Shown: positions 1 through 8,400, numbered from the stretch's first letter. The stretch: 64,000 nt of DNA from Streptomyces sp. A0642 (GCF_004795105.1 NZ_SSBL01000007.1:186001-250000); one strand, 5' to 3'. Numbers and translations: made by a program. Notes: generated by a model from the letters alone, not told the origin.

Positions 1-782
1 ACTCCGTAACTGCTCTCCGGCACCTCGTTCCACACACCGGGCAGGTCGCCGAGCGGCTCGGACACCACCAGGCGCGTGTCGTCGGAGACCCCGCGGAGGA
101 AGTCCAGATCCGGGTGCAGCGCCCGTATCGTCTCGGCCCGGGTGCTGCAGAACAGCGAGCGCGAGGCACGCCGGCTCGAGTAGCGGAACGTCCACATGCG
201 TTCCCCGTCGGCCACCGCGATGGTCATCTGGAGCGGATAGTCCACTCCCTCGTCGCGGCCCAGCCGCTCCACGAGACCGGCCATCCGCGCCACGGCTCCT
301 GGCACGTCCTGGTCGAGACCGAAGGTGATGGCCAGGTAGAACATCACCTCCGAGTCGGTCGACCCTTCCAGCGAAGGGAAGAGTGCCGGGTCGATGGCCA
401 AGGAGAGGTCCCGCCGCAGACGGTGGAATTCGGCTATGGCCCCGTTGTGCATCCACATCCAGCGGCCGTGCCGGAACGGGTGGCAGTTGGTCTGCTGCAC
501 CGCCGTACCGGTGGACGCACGGACATGCGCGAAGAACAGGGGCGACCGTACGTGCCCCGCGATCTCCCGCAGATTCCGGTTGTTCCACGCGGGACCCGTG
601 TCACGGATGATCGCCGGGGTGCCTGCATCGGGCCCGTACCAGCCGATACCGAAGCCGTCCCCGTTGGTCGTCTCGACGCCCATGTGCGAGTGCAGGCTCT
701 GGTCGATGATCGAGTGTTCCGGCTTGTAGAGCAGATCGCTGAGCACCACGCTCGTGCCCGCGTAGGCAAGCCATCGGCACAT
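1..782 (-). CDS. Class II glutamine amidotransferase (EgtC-like), 3' end cut by window edge
   Basis: An open reading frame enters from position 782 and is still open at base 1, so about 260 residues are visible and the C-terminus is missing. It begins MCRWLAYAG: Cys2 directly after the initiator Met is the N-terminal nucleophile of class II (Ntn-type) glutamine amidotransferases. Further family marks are FAHVRAST near residue 85 and the oxyanion-hole-type MHNGAI near residue 111. Such proteins hydrolyse glutamine or gamma-glutamyl substrates in the cytoplasm; EgtC of ergothioneine synthesis is one member. No egtA/B/D gene is visible here, so the exact substrate is not assigned. The gene is divergent from the permease at 1158. 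Confidence 0.85.
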   Translation of the reverse strand, partial: MCRWLAYAGTSVVLSDLLYKPEHSIIDQSLHSHMGVETTNGDGFGIGWYGPDAGTPAIIRDTGPAWNNRNLREIAGHVRSPLFFAHVRASTGTAVQQTNCHPFRHGRWMWMHNGAIAEFHRLRRDLSLAIDPALFPSLEGSTDSEVMFYLAITFGLDQDVPGAVARMAGLVERLGRDEGVDYPLQMTIAVADGERMWTFRYSSRRASRSLFCSTRAETIRALHPDLDFLRGVSDDTRLVVSEPLGDLPGVWNEVPESSYG

Positions 783-1157
783 GAGTCTCTCCGCCCTTCC
801 TGGAGAAATCAGCCGCGTAGAAGGCGCCGCGGCCCCCGACGGCCAAAGGGAGGCACTACCCGACTACCCCCTCCACGCTACCCAGTAGGCGGGCCGGCCG
901 CCCGGCACCCGGAGGGCCTCCTCGGACCACGCGCCCGCACGCCGCCCGGGCGAACTGCCGCGTCCCCCCGCACACACCTCTGACCTGCCCCTTCTTGCGT
1001 GCCGGGGGGCGACCCGAGGGAGGTGGCTACGTGTCGCGCCACTCCCCTCCGCAAGAGCGAGGACCGGAGTGGGAGGACCGGTCCACGGCGATCTCGGCTC
1101 GCCCTTTCGTTCCGGTACGGTGCGCCCAGACGCAACCGGTGCGGGAAGAGGTGCGGG
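783..1157. other. Divergent intergenic region, no gene seen
   Basis: This 375-base stretch separates the divergent amidotransferase and APC permease genes. It is very GC rich and presumably holds both promoters, but no -10/-35 pair or operator could be assigned with confidence. The purine-rich stretch ending at 1157 is the ribosome binding site of the permease. Confidence 0.4.
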
Positions 1158-2426
1158 ATGAGCTCTGCCGGAGTACCGGCGGGCGCGATGAAGCGTCGTC
1201 TCGGGATGTCCGACGCCGTGATGATCGGCCTGGGCTCGATGATCGGGGCGGGGATCTTCGCGGCGCTCGGCCCGGCTGCCGGCGCCGCCGGTTCCGGGCT
1301 GGTGCTCGCCCTCGCCCTGGCCGCGGTCGTGGCCTACTGCAACGCCACGTGCTCGGCCCGGCTGGCCGTCCTCTATCCCCAGTCCGGCGGCACCTACGTC
1401 TACGGCCGTGAACGCCTGGGCGCCTTCTGGGGCTACCTGGCCGGCTGGGCGTTCGTCGTGGGCAAGACGGCGTCCTGCGCGGCCATGGCCCTCACCGTCG
1501 GGGCCTACCTGTGGCCCGGCCAGGCGCATGCCGTGGCGGTGGCGGCCGTGGTGGCGCTGACAGCGGTGAACTACACCGGGGTGCAGAAGTCCGCGCGCGT
1601 CACCCGTATCGTCGTCGTTGTCGTGCTGGCCGTTCTCGCTGCCGTGGTCGTCACCGCCCTGACCTCCGCCGACGTGGACACCGCCCGGCTGGACATCGGC
1701 CCGGACGCCACGGTGGGCGGGGTGCTCCAGGCGGCGGGCCTGCTGTTCTTCGCCTTCGCCGGGTACGCGCGCATCGCGACCCTGGGAGAAGAGGTCCGCG
1801 ATCCCGCGCGCACGATCCCGCGTGCCATTCCGACAGCACTCGCCATCACTCTGGTCGTCTATACGCTCGTCGCCGTCGCTGCCCTGATGATGCTGGGTCC
1901 GGACGGCCTGGCGAACACCGCCGCTCCCCTGTCGGACGCCGTACGGGCCGCGGGTGCCGACTGGCTGGTGCCGGTCGTCCGCGGGGCCGGTGCCGTGGCC
2001 GCGCTCGGCTCGCTGCTCGCCCTGATCCTGGGGGTCTCCCGCACCACCCTGGCCATGGCCCGGGACCGGCACCTGCCGCATGCCCTGGCCGCCGTCCACC
2101 CCCGCTTCGGTGTGCCGCACCGCGCCGAACTGGCAGTCGGCGCCGTCGTCGCCGTGCTCGCCGCGACCACCGACGTACGCGGCGCCATCGGCTTCTCCTC
2201 CTTCGGCGTCCTGGCCTACTACGCCATCGCCAACGCCTCGGCCTGGACCCTCAGCCCCCAGGAGGGCAGACCGAACCGCCTCGTTCCCGTCATCGGTCTG
2301 GCCGGCTGTGCAACCCTCGTCCTCGCCCTGCCCCCGGGTGCTGTCCTCTCCGGCGGCACAGTCCTCGCTCTCGGAGCCGGTGTCTACGGCCTCCGGAAAG
2401 CCCTGGCCACCGGCTCCCGTCAGTGA
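1158..2426 (+). CDS. APC-family amino acid permease
   Basis: A 422-residue integral membrane protein of the amino acid-polyamine-organocation superfamily. The N-terminal region carries the APC signature GLGSMIGAGIFAALGPAAG (TM1, with the unwound glycine-rich substrate site), followed by about ten further hydrophobic segments spaced as in 12-TM transporters; a conserved GEEVRDPARTIPRAI stretch follows TM6. The reading frame is open further upstream, but the ATG at 1158 has a good ribosome binding site (GGAAGAGG) and gives a sensible N-terminus, whereas earlier codons encode an Arg-rich stretch. Amino acid uptake or exchange is inferred from the family; the substrate cannot be read from sequence. 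Confidence 0.88.
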   Translation: MSSAGVPAGAMKRRLGMSDAVMIGLGSMIGAGIFAALGPAAGAAGSGLVLALALAAVVAYCNATCSARLAVLYPQSGGTYVYGRERLGAFWGYLAGWAFVVGKTASCAAMALTVGAYLWPGQAHAVAVAAVVALTAVNYTGVQKSARVTRIVVVVVLAVLAAVVVTALTSADVDTARLDIGPDATVGGVLQAAGLLFFAFAGYARIATLGEEVRDPARTIPRAIPTALAITLVVYTLVAVAALMMLGPDGLANTAAPLSDAVRAAGADWLVPVVRGAGAVAALGSLLALILGVSRTTLAMARDRHLPHALAAVHPRFGVPHRAELAVGAVVAVLAATTDVRGAIGFSSFGVLAYYAIANASAWTLSPQEGRPNRLVPVIGLAGCATLVLALPPGAVLSGGTVLALGAGVYGLRKALATGSRQ

Positions 2427-2537
2427 GGAGCCGGCGTTCCGCGCCGGAGACGCAGCGGTCCCTCGCAGCGACGCGCCGGTCGTCGTCCCGCACGGGTGGA
2501 CCTGTGGGAGAGAGCGGGCGGTTGACGTGGCCTGGAC

Positions 2538-3218
2538 TCAGCCGTCGTCGCCCGGCGCACCGGGCACAACGATCCTGCGCCCGGTGACGCGTCGCGGCGA
2601 GAGCACCATGACGTGCTCGCGCCCCTCCCCGGCCCATGGTGTCGAGTAGGCGGCCGCCCTGAGCCGACGAGCTGCTTCCTCGTCCGCCACAGCATGGACC
2701 GACCCGACGAGCAGCACACTCCACCCTCTGCTGAAGGCGTCGTCGATGTGATCGGCTTCGAACGCGATGTCGGTGCCGTCGGCGGCGGCGAGCGGGGAGT
2801 GCTCGGCCGTGCTGAACACGACCTCACCGTCCAGCACCTGGTAGTTCAGCGGCAGCACGACCGGCCCGTCCCCGCCCACGAGTGCCACCCGCCCCACACC
2901 ATGATCGCCGAGCAGGGTCCAGGACTCGGATTCGTCGAGTTCCACCATCTGGGCTTGCGGTGCAGCTCTCGTGAGCCCTGCCGGCAGATCCTCGGTCCCA
3001 CCCGTCAGCTCCCCGACGGTCGTCTCGAGGGCGTTGGCCAGGCGGAGCAGAAAGCCGATGCCCGGCGCCGCGGACGAGTGCTCCTCGACGTATTCGATGT
3101 AGCCGGGCGCGGCGGCTGCCCGGAGCGCGACATCCTGCCGGGACAGACCGAGCTGCTTGCGGCGTGTGGCGACACGTCGGCCGATGTCACCTCGCGCCGA
3201 CGGCGGTGATGAGGACAT
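2538..3218 (-). CDS. XRE-type HTH protein fused to a pyridoxamine 5'-phosphate oxidase-like domain
   Basis: A 226-residue two-domain protein. Residues about 10-68 form an XRE/Cro helix-turn-helix (IGRRVATRRKQLGLSRQDVA, then LRLANALETTVGELTGG). Residues about 85-226 form a split-barrel flavin-binding domain of the PNPOx-like family (GRVALVGGDGPVVLPLNYQV; LDGEVVFST). Such fusions occur widely in Streptomyces and are thought to be redox- or ligand-responsive regulators; the target is unknown. The ATG at 3218 was chosen over one nine codons upstream because AGGGAG lies 7 bases before it. It is convergent with the permease. Confidence 0.85.
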   Translation of the reverse strand: MSSSPPSARGDIGRRVATRRKQLGLSRQDVALRAAAAPGYIEYVEEHSSAAPGIGFLLRLANALETTVGELTGGTEDLPAGLTRAAPQAQMVELDESESWTLLGDHGVGRVALVGGDGPVVLPLNYQVLDGEVVFSTAEHSPLAAADGTDIAFEADHIDDAFSRGWSVLLVGSVHAVADEEAARRLRAAAYSTPWAGEGREHVMVLSPRRVTGRRIVVPGAPGDDG

Positions 3219-3470
3219 CGTCACGCTCCCTGTACGTCGAGGCACGTCGTACGGACAACGCTAGCGATCACCGGCCCCAGCCGCAGTGCGGAGGCACCCG
3301 GACGGTCATCGGCGGAGGCGGCCACCGCTGAACGTTCTCCTCAGACAGGGAAGGCGCCGAGCCAGGCGGAAAGGGCAGAGGAGTGACACCGGTCCGGATC
3401 CCGGTCCCGGGCGCAGCGACGACGCACACGTTGTCCCGCCGGGCGCCGCCGGCCCTCCCCGCCGGGCCGG

Positions 3471-3521
3471 TGTGTTTGATGCGGTGCTAAGGGCCGATGT
3501 GTTTGATGCGGTGCCAAGGGC
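3471..3521 (+). repeat. 27-bp-period direct repeat at the left edge of the MITE-like element
   Basis: The 24-base unit TGTGTTTGATGCGGTGC-T/C-AAGGGC occurs at 3471-3494 and 3498-3521 with one mismatch and a 27-bp period. The second copy runs into the left terminal repeat of the element at 3516. The first ends in CTAAGGGC, which equals the outermost bases of the terminal repeat as seen on the right side, so the first copy may be a footprint of an earlier insertion or a local duplication. Confidence 0.7.
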
Positions 3522-3681
3522 TGTCCCGCAATTCCTGGTGGATCAGCGCGCGGCGTCAGATGCGGTGCATCGCAAGGCGGAGAGGCGCCCGCATACTGGA
3601 TGTATTCGGGCGTTTCGACAACGCGGCGAGGTGCCATAGCTGTCGTCGCGCGCCCGCCAGGAATCGCGGGACAGCCCTTAG
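3516..3681. mobile_element. MITE-like element with 23-bp terminal inverted repeats
   Basis: The sequence begins AAGGGCTGTCCCGCAATTCC (3516-) and ends with its reverse complement at 3657-3681 (…GGGACAGCCCTTAG), a 23-bp terminal inverted repeat with one mismatch. The ~165-bp interior carries no transposase gene, as expected for a non-autonomous element mobilised in trans. The right terminus overlaps the TAA stop of the beta-lactamase. The last ~41 bases recur as a lone end at 12098-12138, which supports a dispersed repeat family. Between the XRE gene and the beta-lactamase (3219-3677) nothing else gene-like was seen. Confidence 0.75.
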
Positions 3682-4628
3682 ACGACCGCACGGAGAGCGA
3701 TCTCGGCAGCGTGAGCGATGAGGGCGTCATCATGTTCGGCATCCTCGGCGTCGCGGCGCGAGAGGACGGCCAGGACGACGGGGGTGGCGTGGGGTGGCCA
3801 GACGACGGCGATGTCGTTGCGAGTGCCGTAGCCCCCGGTACCGGTCTTGTCCGCGACCTGCCACCCGTCGGGAGTGCCGGCCCGAATGGTGTGGTCGCCT
3901 GTCGTGTTGCGCTTGAGCCAGTCGGTCAGTACGGCCCGTTTGTCCGCCGGGAGCGCGGTGCCGAGGACGTACGCGCGCAGATCGCCGGCGAGGGCGCGGG
4001 GCGTGCTGGTGTCGCGGACGTCTCCCGGGACCGCGTCACTGAGCGCCGTCTCGTAGCGGTCACAGCGGGTGGTGCGGTCACCCTGCGCGCGCAGGGCTGC
4101 CTGGAGGGCCCGGGGGCCGCCCAGTTCGCGGAAGAGGAGGTTGGCCGCGGCGTTGTCGCTGTAGCGGACCGCTGCGTCGCACAGCTCACGCAGGGTCAGT
4201 CCGGTGGCGAGGTGCTGCTCGGTGACCGGCGAGTTGGTGACGAGATCGTCGCGGCCGTAACGCACGAGACGGTCCATCTGCCGCAGGGAGTTCCTGCCGA
4301 GAACGGCGCCGGCGAGCAGTGCTTTGCAGGTCGAGGCGTAGGCGAAGCGTTCGTCGGACCGGTGGGCGACGGCCCGGCCGCTGACGGTGTCGAGCGCGTA
4401 GACCCCCAGCCGGGCGTCGGACTTCCTCTCCAGTTCGACGAACGCGCGCTCCGGAGAGAAATCGGCGGGCTGTGGTGACGCGGACGGCTTCGCGGCGGGC
4501 GGAGTCGGACCGGAGGTCGTCGGGGCGGTGCCGTCCGGGGTGGCGGTACACCCGGTCACAGGCAGAGTCGCGGCCCCGCCCAGCGCGGCCAGGACCGCAC
4601 GACGGGAAAGACGAGTTCGCGGGTGCAT
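3678..4628 (-). CDS. Class A beta-lactamase, predicted TAT lipoprotein
   Basis: A 316-residue serine beta-lactamase that hydrolyses beta-lactams outside the membrane. The N-terminus has a twin-arginine signal (LSRRAVLAALGG) ending in a lipobox (VTGC), suggesting TAT export and lipid anchoring. Class A motifs are in order: STCK (nucleophile Ser about residue 99), SDN (about 157), an omega loop with the deacylating Glu (RYETALS, about 193; PGDVRDT follows), and KTGT (about 261). The usual Asn170 of the omega loop reads Ser here. It lies 50 bp downstream of the penicillin-binding protein gene and probably shares its transcript. The stop codon lies inside the terminal repeat of the MITE-like element; the ending (AEIALRAVV) is close to the normal family end. 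Confidence 0.93.
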   Translation of the reverse strand: MHPRTRLSRRAVLAALGGAATLPVTGCTATPDGTAPTTSGPTPPAAKPSASPQPADFSPERAFVELERKSDARLGVYALDTVSGRAVAHRSDERFAYASTCKALLAGAVLGRNSLRQMDRLVRYGRDDLVTNSPVTEQHLATGLTLRELCDAAVRYSDNAAANLLFRELGGPRALQAALRAQGDRTTRCDRYETALSDAVPGDVRDTSTPRALAGDLRAYVLGTALPADKRAVLTDWLKRNTTGDHTIRAGTPDGWQVADKTGTGGYGTRNDIAVVWPPHATPVVLAVLSRRDAEDAEHDDALIAHAAEIALRAVV

Positions 4629-4678
4629 GAGGTGCGGACGTTCCCTTCTGCAGGTCGTTCGGACAGGGTGGTCTGCGC

Positions 4679-6334
4679 TCACCGGGCGAGGTTGCTCAGG
4701 AACCGCGCGGCGACCGGGCCCGCGTCGGCGCCACCGGAACCGCCGTCTTCGAGGAGTACCGCCCACGCGAGGTCGGAGGCGCCCTGGTAGCCGATCATCC
4801 AGGCGTGGGTGCGCGGAGGGGCTTCGCTGCCGAATTCGGCGGTTCCGGTCTTCGCGTGCGGTTGCCCGGGTAGGTCCTTGAGGGCGCGGGCGGAACCGGC
4901 GGTCACGGTGGTGCGCAGCATGGCGCGGAGCCGGCCCGCGACCTCGGGATCCAGCGTCTTCGGCGCCCGGTACCTCTTCTTCACCGCGTCCGGCACCAGT
5001 ACGGGCTGGTGGAACGTCCCACTTTTGACGGTGGCCGCGATGGACGCCATGACCAGCGGTGACGCCTGAACGCGTGCCTGGCCGATGGTCGCGGCGGCCT
5101 TGTCGTTGTCGCTCGTGGAGACGGGAACGCTGCCGTCGTAGGTGGTCGTGCCCACGTCCCAGCTGCCGCCTATGCCGAACGCCTGTGCCGCGTCCCTCAG
5201 GTCGGTGTCGGAGAGCCGGTCGCGTGCGTTGACGAAGTAGGTGTTGCAGGACTGGGCGAAGACGTCCGTGAAGGTCGAACCGGCAGGGAGTTCGAACTGC
5301 TTCTGGTTCTCGAAACGCTGCCCGTCGACTCGGGCGAACTTGGGGCAGGGGGCGAGGTCCCCTGGTTTCATCCCGCCTTCCAGAAGAGCCGTCGCCGTCA
5401 CGACCTTGAAGACGGATCCGGGCGGATAGCGCCCTTCGAGGGCACGGTTGAATCCCCCGGGACGGTTGGCGGCGGCGAGTACCCGCCCGTTGCGCGGGTC
5501 TATCGCGACGATCGCCGCGTTGACCTCGACCCCGGTCAGGGCCTCGGCCGCCGCCGCCTGGACGCGGGGGTCGATCGTGGTGCGCACCGGGCGGCCCTTG
5601 CCCCCGGCAGCGGGGGTGAGGTCCTTGACGGCGCGCCCGCTCTGCCGGTCCGCGACTACGACGGACTTGGCTGCGGCCCTGCCCCCGGAGAGGATGGCGT
5701 CGTAGCGGGCCTCCAGGCCGGACGTGCCCTTGCCGCTGACGGGGTCGACGGTTCCGGTGAGACTCTCCGCGCGGAGCGGGTCGCCCTGGGAGTCGAGCAC
5801 CTTCGCCCGGGTGTTCATGCTCTTGAGCGCAAGGGTCTGCCCCGGCTTCAGCTCCGGGTGGATCACGGGGGAAGCGAATTCGACCTTCCAGGTGCCCGAG
5901 GAGTCGACCACCTGGGCGGCGGAGCGCCAGGTGACGTCTCCGGCGCCCGGTACGGCCATGGTCACCGTGAAGGGGAAGTGAACCTCCCCCTCCCCCTTCC
6001 TCGCCCCCTCGCCTTGGACGATGGTGGTCTTGGAGGGCTTGAGATTGGTCAGGACCGACGTGAGGAGCGAGGCGGCTCCGTCGGGGGTGTCGGTATAGCC
6101 TGCCGCCTTCCGCGCGTCGTGCCCGGCCCATGCGCCGAGGAACGCGGCCAGGGGTTCGCGGGCGGCCGCCACGTCTCTGTCGTCTTCCCTCGCGTCGCCG
6201 CCCCGGAGACCGAATGCGGCATACCCGCCTCCCGCGAGGACGAGAACGGACAGGGCCAGGACCAGGGGTCGCCGGGCGCCTCGCGACCGGCGGCGGCGCG
6301 GGGCGGAACTGTTCGGGCTGTGGGTACGCCTCAA
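4679..6334 (-). CDS. Penicillin-binding transpeptidase with MecA-type N-terminal domain
   Basis: A 551-residue class B-type penicillin-binding protein. After a basic N-terminus and one TM anchor (LVLALSVLVLAGGGYAAFGL) come an NTF2-like/MecA_N domain (about 55-165), a PBP dimerisation domain, and the transpeptidase domain with PGSVFK (Ser about 307), SCN (about 362) and KTGTAEF (Lys about 495). It should cross-link peptidoglycan at the outer membrane face. Lying directly before a beta-lactamase and divergent from a BlaA-like regulator, it may be a low-affinity or inducible resistance PBP (inference). The TTG at 6334 was chosen because GGAG lies 6 bases upstream; an in-frame GTG at 6367 lacks a ribosome binding site. 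Confidence 0.9.
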   Translation of the reverse strand: MRRTHSPNSSAPRRRRSRGARRPLVLALSVLVLAGGGYAAFGLRGGDAREDDRDVAAAREPLAAFLGAWAGHDARKAAGYTDTPDGAASLLTSVLTNLKPSKTTIVQGEGARKGEGEVHFPFTVTMAVPGAGDVTWRSAAQVVDSSGTWKVEFASPVIHPELKPGQTLALKSMNTRAKVLDSQGDPLRAESLTGTVDPVSGKGTSGLEARYDAILSGGRAAAKSVVVADRQSGRAVKDLTPAAGGKGRPVRTTIDPRVQAAAAEALTGVEVNAAIVAIDPRNGRVLAAANRPGGFNRALEGRYPPGSVFKVVTATALLEGGMKPGDLAPCPKFARVDGQRFENQKQFELPAGSTFTDVFAQSCNTYFVNARDRLSDTDLRDAAQAFGIGGSWDVGTTTYDGSVPVSTSDNDKAAATIGQARVQASPLVMASIAATVKSGTFHQPVLVPDAVKKRYRAPKTLDPEVAGRLRAMLRTTVTAGSARALKDLPGQPHAKTGTAEFGSEAPPRTHAWMIGYQGASDLAWAVLLEDGGSGGADAGPVAARFLSNLAR

Positions 6335-6488
6335 GGTGATCTCCGTCTCGGGTCGTGCGGTCCGCACCGGGCGGCCGGCCGGAGTTTTCGGCGTGGGCGG
6401 GGTACCTGGGCTCGCCGGCGGCTCGGTTCCGGCCCGGCCGGAACCGGTTCACGTCGGGAGTCAAGCCCCACGCCGGAGCGCATGTCGA

Positions 6489-6525
6489 ATACGATCTCGC
6501 CGACCACACGATTCACAGCTCGTAT
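6489..6525. promoter_or_regulatory. Candidate LysR operator in the divergent PBP/LysR promoter region
   Basis: ATACGA at 6489-6494 and its reverse complement TCGTAT at 6520-6525 form a perfect 6-bp inverted repeat separated by 25 bases, just upstream of the LysR start (6549) and inside the only intergenic gap between the divergent genes. LysR regulators commonly bind such divergent regions. Assignment is by position and symmetry only. Confidence 0.4.
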
Positions 6526-6548
6526 CAGTACAGGCCAGGGGGTGCAGA

Positions 6549-7421
6549 GTGCTGACGGAACGGCATCTGGAAATCTTCGTCGCGGTGGCGGAGGAGGAAC
6601 ACTTCGGAGCTGCGGCGCAGCGGGTGGGCATCACCCAGCCGCCCCTGTCCCAGGGCCTGCGGCGACTGGAAGCGCTGCTCGGTGTCCGTTTGTTCGACCG
6701 TGACAGAGGAGTCTCCCTGACCGAGGAGGGGACTCAACTGCTTCCGCACGCCCGCAAGGCGCTGGCCGCGCTCACGGCACTCCGTGAGACCGGGGCTCGT
6801 GAGCAGGCCGACGGCCGGCGGCTGCGGCTCGGGCTGGCTCCGGAAGTGCCGACGCCCCTCGCGGCGGGCGTGGCGGCCGCGCCGGTCCGCGCGGGCGAGC
6901 GGACGCGGATCGGTATGGTGACGGCGTCGACGTCCGTGTTGCTCGGCGACCTCGCTGCGGGGCGCCTGGACATCGCCGTGATCCGACACCCCTCCGTGCT
7001 GCACGGTCTCGCCGCCGGCCGCGTGATCCTTCTGCCGACCTGGATCCTCGCCCCCGCCGGCAGCGGTGATGTGCGTGCCACACGGGCGCCGCGTCTGCCC
7101 GTCGCCGTACGTCCCCGCGCCGAGGCCCCCGCGGCCCATGACCTGTTCATCGACACACTGGCCAGCCGCGGCCGCCGAGTGGAAACTGTGGTGGTGTCCG
7201 ACGAGCGGGCGGGCCTCGCACTCGTCGCGGCCGGCCAGGCGGTGCTGGTCACGGCGGACGACACGCTCACCGCCTCCGGCGTCGAACGGCTCCCGACGAC
7301 GGACCCACCGCTGCCACTGCGCCTGCGGGTGGCCTGGGACCCTCGTCGTCCCGGGGCGGAGGAGGCCGCCAGGACGGCGCGACTTCTGGAGGACGCGTTG
7401 ACCCGGAAGGTGGCACCGTGA
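6549..7421 (+). CDS. LysR-family regulator, BlaA-like
   Basis: A 290-residue LysR-type transcription factor. The N-terminal winged HTH is complete (LEIFVAVAEEEHFGAAAQRV, then ITQPPLSQGLRRLEALLG and LFDRDRG); the remainder is the periplasmic-binding-like effector domain. The GTG at 6549 follows GGGGG and starts the HTH at residue 4; the open frame upstream is non-homologous. It is divergent from the PBP and beta-lactamase genes, and its stop overlaps the start of the BlaB-like gene by 4 bases (GTGA). This order matches the S. cacaoi blaA-blaB pair beside a beta-lactamase gene, where BlaA activates beta-lactamase synthesis. Role here: probable beta-lactam-responsive activator (inference). Confidence 0.88.
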   Translation: MLTERHLEIFVAVAEEEHFGAAAQRVGITQPPLSQGLRRLEALLGVRLFDRDRGVSLTEEGTQLLPHARKALAALTALRETGAREQADGRRLRLGLAPEVPTPLAAGVAAAPVRAGERTRIGMVTASTSVLLGDLAAGRLDIAVIRHPSVLHGLAAGRVILLPTWILAPAGSGDVRATRAPRLPVAVRPRAEAPAAHDLFIDTLASRGRRVETVVVSDERAGLALVAAGQAVLVTADDTLTASGVERLPTTDPPLPLRLRVAWDPRRPGAEEAARTARLLEDALTRKVAP

Positions 7422-8332
7422 GCGGGATACTGCGGGGCAGGGGCGTGGAGAGCACCATCCGCGGCATGTTCGACGACGCGGGTGTCCGCGGCTGGCTGCA
7501 TGTGGCGGAACTGCACCGGCCGTCGGCCCGGGTGACCGTCGATCCCGACGAACAGCTTCCCATGGGTTCGGTCTACAAGATTCCCGTGATGGTCGCCTTC
7601 TGCCGGCTCGTGGAGGCGGGGCGGATCGACCCGGTGCGCAGGGTGACGCTGGAACCCGGCGAGCGCGTTCCCGGGCCGACCGGCATCTCCCTCCTGAGCG
7701 ACGCCGTCACCATGTCGCTGCGCGACATGGTGGTGCTGATGATGACCATCTCCGACAACACCTCGGCCGACGCCGTACTCCGAGCGGTCGGCCCGGACGT
7801 GGTCGACGCCGTGTGCCGGAGCCTGGGCATGCCCGACACCCGAATCCACGGAGGCGTCGTCAACACGTTCAGCCAACTGGTCGCCGAAACAGGCGCCCAC
7901 TCCCTGGCCGCGGCCCTGGCACGCGTGGCGGACAACGACACCGTTGTGCCACCAGGCGTGTACGACCCCGCGTACAAGGCCTCCACCACCCCCTCGGACA
8001 TGGCACGGCTCCTGCGAGCGATCTGGACCGGACAGGCCGCCTCCGAGGAACACTGCGCCTTCATGCGCGGGGTGATGCGCCAACAGCCCTGGGCCCACCG
8101 CCTCGGGTCCGGATTCCCGTACGACGACGTCACCGTCTACGGCAAGACCGGCACCTTCGGCTCACTGCGCCACGAAGCGGGCGTCGTCGAACTCGCCGAC
8201 GGCACCACGTACACCGCCGTCGTCTTCACCCAGGCGGCCCGGTCCGACACCAAGCTTCCCCGCGCCGACGCGGTCATCGGCGCCGCGGCCAGGGCGGCCG
8301 TGGAGGAACTGAGGGGACGCCAGGGCACCTGA
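7418..8332 (+). CDS. BlaB-like cytoplasmic beta-lactamase-fold protein lacking the deacylation Glu
   Basis: A 304-residue protein with the serine beta-lactamase/PBP fold: MGSVYK (SxxK), TISDNTSA (SDN) and VYGKTGTFG (KTG) occur in order. Two things set it apart from a working class A enzyme. There is no signal peptide or TM segment, so it should stay in the cytoplasm. The omega-loop region before STTPSDMARLL lacks the RxExxxN motif, so the deacylating Glu is absent. In S. cacaoi, BlaB has the same three motifs, no enzymatic activity, and is needed together with BlaA for beta-lactamase induction. It is translationally coupled to the LysR gene. A sensor or co-regulator role is inferred; an uncharacterised serine hydrolase is the alternative. 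Confidence 0.8.
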   Translation: MSGILRGRGVESTIRGMFDDAGVRGWLHVAELHRPSARVTVDPDEQLPMGSVYKIPVMVAFCRLVEAGRIDPVRRVTLEPGERVPGPTGISLLSDAVTMSLRDMVVLMMTISDNTSADAVLRAVGPDVVDAVCRSLGMPDTRIHGGVVNTFSQLVAETGAHSLAAALARVADNDTVVPPGVYDPAYKASTTPSDMARLLRAIWTGQAASEEHCAFMRGVMRQQPWAHRLGSGFPYDDVTVYGKTGTFGSLRHEAGVVELADGTTYTAVVFTQAARSDTKLPRADAVIGAAARAAVEELRGRQGT

Positions 8333-8400
8333 GGGAGGTGAGGTCGCCGCGGCGGGGAGGTGCCGGCCGTGGCGTCCGTGTTGCCGGCCGGTGGGAGGGG

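Noticed and set aside
4629..6509. The long upstream extension of the beta-lactamase reading frame
   Set aside because: It is the off-frame image of the PBP gene. The beta-lactamase's own ATG at 4628 precedes a TAT signal, which must be N-terminal.
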